DNA from: Hippasteria phrygiana
Taxonomy: Eukaryota > Echinodermata > Asteroidea > Valvatida > Goniasteridae
Direction: 5' to 3'
Assembly (NCBI GenBank): GCA_037893225.1
Contig: JAZGUH010000620.1
Coordinates: 186,001 to 250,000, forward strand
Length of the DNA stretch: 64,000 nt
Of this stretch, positions 56,011 to 64,000 are shown in pieces (the first letter of the stretch is position 1; each line of letters begins with the position of its first letter). Both the position numbers and the translations under genes were made by a program. The notes under the pieces are model-generated. The model had not been told where the DNA came from. It worked only from the letters and a program-made list of their open reading frames with translations, and searched no databases.

Positions 56011-59000
56011 TCATACCCCAGGGAATTTGACAGGCATGGAGCAATAAATAGAAGGTAATATGCACACAGATGTTGGCCGGAAAGAAAATAAACATTGCGA
56101 GGTTTGAATTTTCTCCACAAGTTTTAACTCTAAGAAGCCGCCGATAATTGCAACATGTAGCGCCAGATCTAAGCTATCCATACATGTCAAAATTACTGAA
56201 TTTGGTTGATATTTCATGCAATTATGAATGAGTAAAGCAAGTCCATACCCCAGGGAATTTGACAGGCATGGAGCAATAAATAAAAGGTAATCTGCACACA
56301 GATGGTGGCCGGGAAGAAAATAAACATTGCGAGGTTTGAATTTTCTCCACAAGTATTAACTCTAAGAAGCCGCCGATAATTGTAACATGTAGCGCCAGAT
56401 CTAAGCTATCCGTACATGTCAAAATTACTGAATTTGGTTGATATTTCATGCAATTATGAATGAGTAAAGCAAGTCCATACCCCAGGGAATTTGACATGCA
56501 CGGAGCAATAAATAGACGGTAACATGTACACAGATGTTGGCCGGAAAGAAAATAAACATTGCGAGGTTTGAATTTTCTCCACAAGTTTTAACTCTAAGAA
56601 GCCGCCGATAATTGCAACATGTAGCGCCAGATCTAAGCTATCCATACATGTCAAAATTACTGAATTTGGTTGATATTTCATGCAATTATGAATGAGTAAA
56701 GCAAGTCATACCCCAGGGAATTTGACAGGCATGGAGCAATAAATAGAAGGTAATATGCACACAGATGTTGGCCGGAAAGAAAATAAACATTGCGAGGTTT
56801 GAATTTTCTCCACAAGTTTTAACTCTAAGAAGCCGCCGATAATTGCAACATGTAGCGCCAGATCTAAGCTATCCATACATGTCAAAATTACTGAATTTGG
56901 TTGATATTTCATGCAATTATGAATGAGTAAAGCAAGTCCATACCCCAGGGAATTTGACAGGCATGGAGCAATAAATAAGAGGTAATCTGCACACAGATGG
57001 TGGCCGGGAAGAAAATAAACATTGCGAGGTTTGAATTTTCTCCACAAGTTTTAACTCTAAGAAGCCGCCGATAATTGCAACATGTAGCGCCAGATCTAAG
57101 CTATCCATACATGTCAAAATTACTGAATTTGGTTGATATTTCATGCAATTATGAATGAGTAAAGCAAGTCCATACCCCAGGGAATTTGACAGGCATGGAG
57201 CAATAAATAAAAGGTAATCTGCACACAGATGTTGGCCGGGAAGAAAATAAACATTGCGAGGTTTGAATTTTCTCCACAAGTGTTAACTCTAAGAAGCCGC
57301 CGATAATTGCAACATGTAGCGCCAGATCTAAGCTATCCATACATGTCAAAATTACTGAATTTGGTTGATATTTCATGCAATTATGAATGAGTAAAGCAAG
57401 TCATACCCTAGGGAATTTGACAGGCATGGAGCAATAAATAGAAGGTAATATGCACACAGATGTTGGCCGGAAAGAAAATAAACATTGCGAGGTTTGAATT
57501 TTCTCCACAAGTTTTAACTCTAAGAAGCCGCCGATAATTGCAACATGTAGCGCCAGATCTAAGCTATCCATACATGTCAAAATTACTGAATTTGGTTGAT
57601 ATTTCATGAAATTATGAATCAGTAAAGCAAGTCCATACCCCAGGGAATTTGACAGGCATGGAGCAATAAATAAAAGGTAATCTGCACACAGATGGTGGCC
57701 GGGAAGAAAATAAACATTGCGAGGTTTGAATTTTCTCCACAAGTATTAACTCTAAGAAGCCGCCGATAATTGTAACATGTAGCGCCAGATCTAAGCTATC
57801 CGTACATGTCAAAATTACTGAATTTGGTTGATATTTCATGCAATTATGAATGAGTAAAGCAAGTCCATACCCCAGGGAATTTGACATGCACGGAGCAATA
57901 AATAGACGGTAACATGTACACAGATGTTGGCCGGAAAGAAAATAAACATTGCGAGGTTTGAATTTTCTCCACAAGTTTTAACTCTAAGAAGCCGCCGATA
58001 ATTGCAACATGTAGCGCCAGATCTAAGCTATCCATACATGTCAAAATTACTGAATTTGGTTGATATTTCATGCAATTATGAATGAGTAAAGCAAGTCATA
58101 CCCCAGGGAATTTGACAGGCATGGAGCAATAAATAGAAGGTAATATGCACACAGATGTTGGCCGGAAAGAAAATAAACATTGCGAGGTTTGAATTTTCTC
58201 CACAAGTTTTAACTCTAAGAAGCCGCCGATAATTGCAACATGTAGCGCCAGATCTAAGCTATCCATACATGTCAAAATTACTGAATTTGGTTGATATTTC
58301 ATGCAATTATGAATGAGTAAAGCAAGTCCATACCCCAGGGAATTTGACAGGCATGGAGCAATAAATAAAAGGTAATCTGCACACAGATGGTGGCCGGGAA
58401 GAAAATAAACATTGCGAGGTTTGAATTTTCTCCACAAGTATTAACTCTAAGAAGCCGCCGATAATTGTAACATGTAGCGCCAGATCTAAGCTATCCGTAC
58501 ATGTCAAAATTACTGAATTTGGTTGATATTTCATGCAATTATGAATGAGTAAAGCAAGTCCATACCCCAGGGAATTTGACATGCACGGAGCAATAAATAG
58601 ACGGTAACATGTACACAGATGTTGGCCGGAAAGAAAATAAACATTGCGAGGTTTGAATTTTCTCCACAAGTTTTAACTCTAAGAAGCCGCCGATAATTGC
58701 AACATGTAGCGCCAGATCTAAGCTATCCATACATGTCAAAATTACTGAATTTGGTTGATATTTCATGCAATTATGAATGAGTAAAGCAAGTCATACCCCA
58801 GGGAATTTGACAGGCATGGAGCAATAAATAGAAGGTAATATGCACACAAATGTTGGCCGGAAAGAAAATAAACATTGCGAGGTTTGAATTTTCTCCACAA
58901 GTTTTAACTCTAAGAAGCCGCCGATAATTGCAACATGTAGCGCCAGATCTAAGCTATCCATACATGTCAAAATTACTGAATTTGGTTGATATTTCATGCA

Positions 59001-60180
59001 ATTATGAATGAGTAAAGCAAGTCCATACCCCAGGGAATTTGACAGGCATGGAGCAATAAATAAGAGGTAATCTGCACACAGATGGTGGCCGGGAAGAAAA
59101 TAAACATTGCGAGGTTTGAATTTTCTCCACAAGTTTTAACTCTAAGAAGCCGCCGATAATTGCAACATGTAGCGCCAGATCTAAGCTATCCATACATGTC
59201 AAAATTACTGAATTTGGTTGATATTTCATGCAATTATGAATGAGTAAAGCAAGTCCATACCCCAGGGAATTTGACAGGCATGGAGCAATAAATAAAAGGT
59301 AATCTGCACACAGATGTTGGCCGGGAAGAAAATAAACATTGCGAGGTTTGAATTTTCTCCACAAGTGTTAACTCTAAGAAGCCGCCGATAATTGCAACAT
59401 GTAGCGCCAGATCTAAGCTATCCATACATGTCAAAATTACTGAATTTGGTTGATATTTCATGCAATTATGAATGAGTAAAGCAAGTCCATACCCCAGGGA
59501 ATTTGACAGGCATGGAGCAATAAATAGAAGGTAATATGCACACAGATGTTGGCCGGAAAGAAAATAAACATTGCGAGGTTTGAATTTTCTCCACAAGTTT
59601 TAACTCTAAGAAGCCGCCGATAATTGCAACATGTAGCGCCAGATCTAAGCTATCCATACATGTCAAAATTACTGAATTTGGTTGATATTTCATGCAATTA
59701 TGAATGAGTAAAGCAAGTCATACCCCAGGGAATTTGACAGGCATGGAGCAATAAATAGAAGGTAATATGCACACAGATGTTGGCCGGAAAGAAAATAAAC
59801 ATTGCGAGGTTTGAATTTTCTCCACAAGTTTTAACTCTAAGAAGCCGCCGATAATTGCAACATGTAGCGCCAGATCTAAGCTATCCATACATGTCAAAAT
59901 TACTGAATTTGGTTGATATTTCATGCAATTATGAATGAGTAAAGCAAGTCCATACCCCAGGGAATTTGACAGGCATGGAGCAATAAATAAAAGGTAATCT
60001 GCACACAGATGGTGGCCGGGAAGAAAATAAACATTGCGAGGTTTGAATTTTCTCCACAAGTATTAACTCTAAGAAGCCGCCGATAATTGTAACATGTAGC
60101 GCCAGATCTAAGCTATCCGTACATGTCAAAATTACTGAATTTGGTTGATATTTCATGCAATTATGAATGAGTAAAGCAAG
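54621..60180. repeat. 12-mer repeat (2780 bp), two tandem copies
   Basis: The accctaggg monomer with the following catgaaatt/aatcag monomer starts at 54621 and again at 57401, 2780 bp apart. Six to seven monomers after each start match. Further right the match shifts to an offset of 2085 bp (56706 with 58791, 56917 with 59002), three monomers less, so trimers were lost or gained inside the larger unit. A private cacacaaatg change sits near 58849. Confidence 0.7.
55316..56916. repeat. Trimer repeat (695 bp), at least two full copies
   Basis: The series gamma, beta-like with aagtatt/ttgtaac, alpha-like with gacatgcacgg repeats at 55316, 56011 and (first monomer only) 56706. Translations of the two full trimers are the same. 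The same trimer recurs at 58096. Confidence 0.8.
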
Positions 60181-60412
60181 TCCATACCCCAGGGAATTTG
60201 ACATGCACGGAGCAATAAATAGACGGTAACATGTACACAGATGTTGGCCGGAAAGAAAATAAACATTGCGAGGTTTGAATTTTCTCCACAAGTTTTAACT
60301 CTAAGAAGCCGCCGATAATTGCAACATGTAGCGCCAGATCTAAGCTATCCATACATGTCAAAATTACTGAATTTGGTTGATATTTCATGCAATTATGAAT
60401 GAGTAAAGCAAG

Positions 60413-63400
60413 TCATACCCCAGGGAATTTGACAGGCATGGAGCAATAAATAGAAGGTAATATGCACACAGATGTTGGCCGGAAAGAAAATAAACATTGC
60501 GAGGTTTGAATTTTCTCCACAAGTTTTAACTCTAAGAAGCCGCCGATAATTGCAACATGTAGCGCCAGATCTAAGCTATCCATACATGTCAAAATTACTG
60601 AATTTGGTTGATATTTCATGCAATTATGAATGAGTTAAGCAAGTCCATACCCCAGGGAATTTGACAGGCATGGAGCAATAAATAAGAGGTAATCTGCACA
60701 CAGATGGTGGCCGGGAAGAAAATAAACATTGCGAGGTTTGAATTTTCTCCACAAGTGTTAACTCTAAGAAGCCGCCGCTAATTGCAACATGTAGCGCCAG
60801 ATCTAAGCTATCCATACATGTCAAAATTACTGAATTTGGTTGATATTTCATGCAATTATGAATGAGTAAAGCAAGTCCATACCCCAGGGAATTTGACATG
60901 CATGGAGCAATAAATAGACGGTAACATGTACACAGATGTTGGCCGGGAAGAAAATAAACATTGCGAGGTTTGAATTTTCTCCACAAGTGTTAACTCTAAG
61001 AAGCCGCCGATAATTGCAACATGTAGCGCCAGATCTAAGCTATCCATACATGTCAAAATTACTGAATTTGGTTGATATTTCATGCAATTATGAATGAGTA
61101 AAGCAAGTCCATACCCCAGGGAATTTGACAGGCATGGAGCAATAAATAGAAGGTAATATGCACACAGATGTTGGCCGGAAAGAAAATAAACATTGCGAGG
61201 TTTGAATTTTCTCCACAAGTTTTAACTCTAAGAAGCCGCCGATAATTGCAACATGTAGCGCCAGATCTAAGCTATCCATACATGTCAAAATTACTGAATT
61301 TGGTTGATATTTCATGCAATTATGAATGAGTAAAGCAAGTCATACCCCAGGGAATTTGACAGGCATGGAGCAATAAATAGAAGGTAATATGCACACAGAT
61401 GTTGGCCGGAAAGAAAATAAACATTGCGAGGTTTGAATTTTCTCCACAAGTTTTAACTCTAAGAAGCCGCCGATAATTGCAACATGTAGCGCCAGATCTA
61501 AGCTATCCATACATGTCAAAATTACTGAATTTGGTTGATATTTCATGCAATTATGAATGAGTAAAGCAAGTCCATACCCCAGGGAATTTGACAGGCATGG
61601 AGCAATAAATAAGAGGTAATCTGCACACAGATGGTGGCCGGGAAGAAAATAAACATTGCGAGGTTTGAATTTTCTCCACAAGTGTTAACTCTAAGAAGCC
61701 GCCGATAATTGCAACATGTAGCGCCAGATCTAAGCTATCCATACATGTCAAAATTACTGAATTTGGTTGATATTTCATGCAATTATGAATGAGTAAAGCA
61801 AGTCCATACCCCAGGGAATTTGACATGCATGGAGCAATAAATAGACGGTAACATGTACACAGATGTTGGCCGGGAAGAAAATAAACATTGCGAGGTTTGA
61901 ATTTTCTCCACAAGTGTTAACTCTAAGAAGCCGCCGATAATTGCAACATGTAGCGCCAGATCTAAGCTATCCATACATGTCAAAATTACTGAATTTGGTT
62001 GATATTTCATGCAATTGTGAATGAGTAAAGCAAGTCCATACCCCAGAGAATTTGACATGCATGGAGCAATAAATAGACGGTAACATGTACACAGATGTTG
62101 GCCGGGAAGAAAATAAACATTGCGAGGTTTGAATTTTCTCCACAAGTTTTAACTCTAAGAAGCCGCCGATAATTGCAACATGTAGCGCCAGATCTAAGCT
62201 ATCCATACATGTCAAAATTACTGAATTTGGTTGATATTTCATGCAATTATGAATGAGTAAAGCAAGTCATACCACAGGAAATTTGACAGGCATGGAGCAA
62301 TAAATAGAAGGTAATATGCACACAGATGTTGGCCGGAAAGAAAATAAACATTGCGAGGTTTGAATTTTCTCCACAAGTTTTAACTCTAAGAAGCCGCCGA
62401 TAATTGCAACATGTAGCGCCAGATCTAAGCTATCCATACATGTCAAAATTACTGAATTTGGTTGATATTTCATGCAATTATGAATGAGTAAAGCAAGTCA
62501 TACCCCAGGGAATTTGACAGGCATGGAGCAATAAATAGAAGGTAATATGCACACAGATGTTGGCCGGAAAGAAAATAAACATTGCGAGGTTTGAATTTTC
62601 TCCACAAGTTTTAACTCTAAGAAGCCGCCGATAATTGCAACATGTAGCGCCAGATCTAAGCTATCCATACATGTCAAAATTACTGAATTTGGTTGATATT
62701 TCATGCAATTATGAATGAGTAAAGCAAGTCCATACCCCAGGGAATTTGACAGGCATGGAGCAATAAATAAGAGGTAATCTGCACACAGATGGTGGCCGGG
62801 AAGAAAATAAACATTGCGAGGTTTGAATTTTCTCCACAAGTGTTAACTCTAAGAAGCCGCCGATAATTGCAACATGTAGCGCCAGATCTAAGCTATCCAT
62901 ACATGTCAAAATTACTGAATTTGGTTGATATTTCATGCAATTATGAATGAGTAAAGCAAGTCCATACCCCAGGGAATTTGACATGCATGGAGCAATAAAT
63001 AGACGGTAACATGTACACAGATGTTGGCCGGGAAGAAAATAAACATTGCGAGGTTTGAATTTTCTCCACAAGTGTTAACTCTAAGAAGCCGCCGATAATT
63101 GCAACATGTAGCGCCAGATCTAAGCTATCCATACATGTCAAAATTACTGAATTTGGTTGATATTTCATGCAATTGTGAATGAGTAAAGCAAGTCCATACC
63201 CCAGAGAATTTGACATGCATGGAGCAATAAATAGACGGTAACATGTACACAGATGTTGGCCGGGAAGAAAATAAACATTGCGAGGTTTGAATTTTCTCCA
63301 CAAGTTTTAACTCTAAGAAGCCGCCGATAATTGCAACATGTAGCGCCAGATCTAAGCTATCCATACATGTCAAAATTACTGAATTTGGTTGATATTTCAT

Positions 63401-64000
63401 GCAATTATGAATGAGTAAAGCAAGTCATACCACAGGAAATTTGACAGGCATGGAGCAATAAATAGAAGGTAATATGCACACAGATGTTGGCCGGAAAGAA
63501 AATAAACATTGCGAGGTTTGAATTTTCTCCACAAGTTTTAACTCTAAGAAGCCGCCGATAATTGCAACATGTAGCGCCAGATCTAAGCTATCCATACATG
63601 TCAAAATTACTGAATTTGGTTGATATTTCATGCAATTATGAATGAGTAAAGCAAGTCATACCCCAGGGAATTTGACAGGCATGGAGCAATAAATAGAAGG
63701 TAATATGCACACAGATGTTGGCCGGAAAGAAAATAAACATTGCGAGGTTTGAATTTTCTCCACAAGTTTTAACTCTAAGAAGCCGCCGATAATTGCAACA
63801 TGTAGCGCCAGATCTAAGCTATCCATACATGTCAAAATTACTGAATTTGGTTGATATTTCATGCAATTATGAATGAGTAAAGCAAGTCCATACCCCAGGG
63901 AATTTGACAGGCATGGAGCAATAAATAAGAGGTAATCTGCACACAGATGGTGGCCGGGAAGAAAATAAACATTGCGAGGTTTGAATTTTCTCCACAAGTG
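60413..64000. repeat. Domain D: array segment to the window end
   Basis: Domain C markers stop after about 60.1 kb. Gamma, beta and alpha monomers alternate, and alpha copies here combine gatgttggccggg with aagtgtt or aagtttt. Single changes seen only here include gagttaagc (about 60636) and ccgctaatt (60778). The segment is cut by the window end after 57 bases of monomer 277. Confidence 0.6.
61340..64000. repeat. 5-mer repeat (1158 bp): two full copies and a partial third
   Basis: Units start at 61340, 62498 and 63656, each beginning with a gamma monomer. Copies one and two share changes not seen elsewhere: caattgtgaatg (G at 62017 and 63175) and the cluster accacaggaaattt (about 62270 and 63428). 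By eye and by minus-strand translation the two copies are the same. Since copy three is cut by the window end, this HOR probably continues to the right. Confidence 0.85.

Larger units (their letters stand above)
50916..60412. repeat. Domain C: dimer and trimer higher-order repeats with private markers
   Basis: From about 50.9 kb epsilon (gctagtcc), zeta (aatcaatag) and aatatacattg monomers are no longer seen. New variants appear: catgaaattatg (51122, 52047, 52510, 54363, 54826, 57606), taaaacaagtc, aatcagtaaag (about 52522, 54838, 57618), accctaggg (about 52311, 54629, 57409), and the linked pair aagtatt plus ttgtaac in nine copies. 231-bp monomers recur every 2 or 3 units (463 or 695 bp) almost throughout. 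Monomers next to the left edge carry several one-off changes (near 50947, 51122 and 51242), as expected at an older or less homogenised border. Confidence 0.75.
1..64000. repeat. Satellite DNA array, 232/231-bp monomer, fills the window
   Basis: The same unit recurs from the first to the last base, always in the same orientation. A 232-bp step is seen from base 1 (cagatgttgg at 1, 233, 465 and so on). A common variant reads gtcatacc instead of gtccatacc and is 231 bp long. I count 84 such copies, 4 copies with a different one-base loss (tacccagg for taccccagg), and one monomer with an extra loss near 12487. With those 89 losses, 276 monomers plus 57 bases give exactly 64,000, so no foreign insertion is hidden inside. 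Copies differ at only a handful of positions. Known satellites of this kind form centromeric or other heterochromatic arrays; the role here is inference. The monomer is not one I recognise, and neither array end is present. Confidence 0.98.

Noticed and set aside
61967..62242. 91-codon minus-strand frame (also 63125-63400)
   Set aside because: It is lengthened because the change to caattgtgaatg removes the recurrent TAA. This is a by-product of the substitution, not evidence for a gene.
1..64000. CRISPR array
   Set aside because: The repeats are 231-232 bp and directly adjacent with no unique spacers, and there are no cas genes.
1..64000. Ribosomal spacer subrepeats or telomeric/subtelomeric sequence
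   Set aside because: No rRNA gene sequence occurs in 64 kb and no short telomere-type repeats are present. A subtelomeric place cannot be excluded but has no support here.
1..64000. Transposon or LTR insertions inside the array
   Set aside because: The monomer count closes exactly on the window length, with only one-base indels, so there is no room for an insertion.

Overview
The whole 64,000-base window is one uninterrupted head-to-tail satellite DNA array. The repeat unit is 232 bp, with a frequent 231-bp form that lacks one C. Taking base 1 as the start of a monomer, 276 complete monomers plus a 57-base partial copy fill the window exactly, provided 89 single-base deletions are counted (84 of the common class, 4 of a second class, 1 private). 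Every copy lies in the same orientation. I see no unique sequence, inserted transposon, inversion, rRNA, tRNA, telomeric repeat or credible protein gene. Both ends fall inside the array, so it extends beyond the window on each side.

The sequence indicates a eukaryotic genome: megabase-type satellite of the kind found at centromeres or in other constitutive heterochromatin, presumably from a long-read assembly. The first monomer is about 39% GC and still holds six CpG dinucleotides, which is a weak argument against a heavily CpG-depleted vertebrate satellite. I do not recognise the monomer and cannot name the species or the chromosomal location.

The interest lies in the higher-order layout. 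Monomers fall into about six families, defined by linked substitutions mostly in the last third of the unit (here called alpha to zeta). These families are arranged in higher-order repeats (HORs) of many sizes, all whole numbers of monomers: dimers (463 bp), trimers (695 bp), 5-mers (1158-1159 bp), 10/11-mers (2316-2549 bp), 12-mers (2780 bp) and 16/17-mers (3706 and 3938 bp). The array divides into four stretches. (A) 1 to about 11.5 kb is a mosaic of older rearranged copies. (B) About 11.5-50.9 kb is rich in long HORs, including a 17-mer duplicated in tandem with almost no divergence. (C) About 50.9-60.4 kb is a distinct domain of dimers and trimers with its own linked substitutions. (D) About 60.4-64 kb ends in a 5-mer HOR with further private substitutions.

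The minus strand is open across nearly the whole monomer, giving many overlapping reading frames of 66-190 codons. Most start at TTG, they end at recurring TAA or TGA triplets, and a 232-bp unit does not preserve frame. I treat them all as by-products of the repeat. There is no gene network to describe: the window records unequal crossing-over and gene conversion in a young, actively homogenised satellite.
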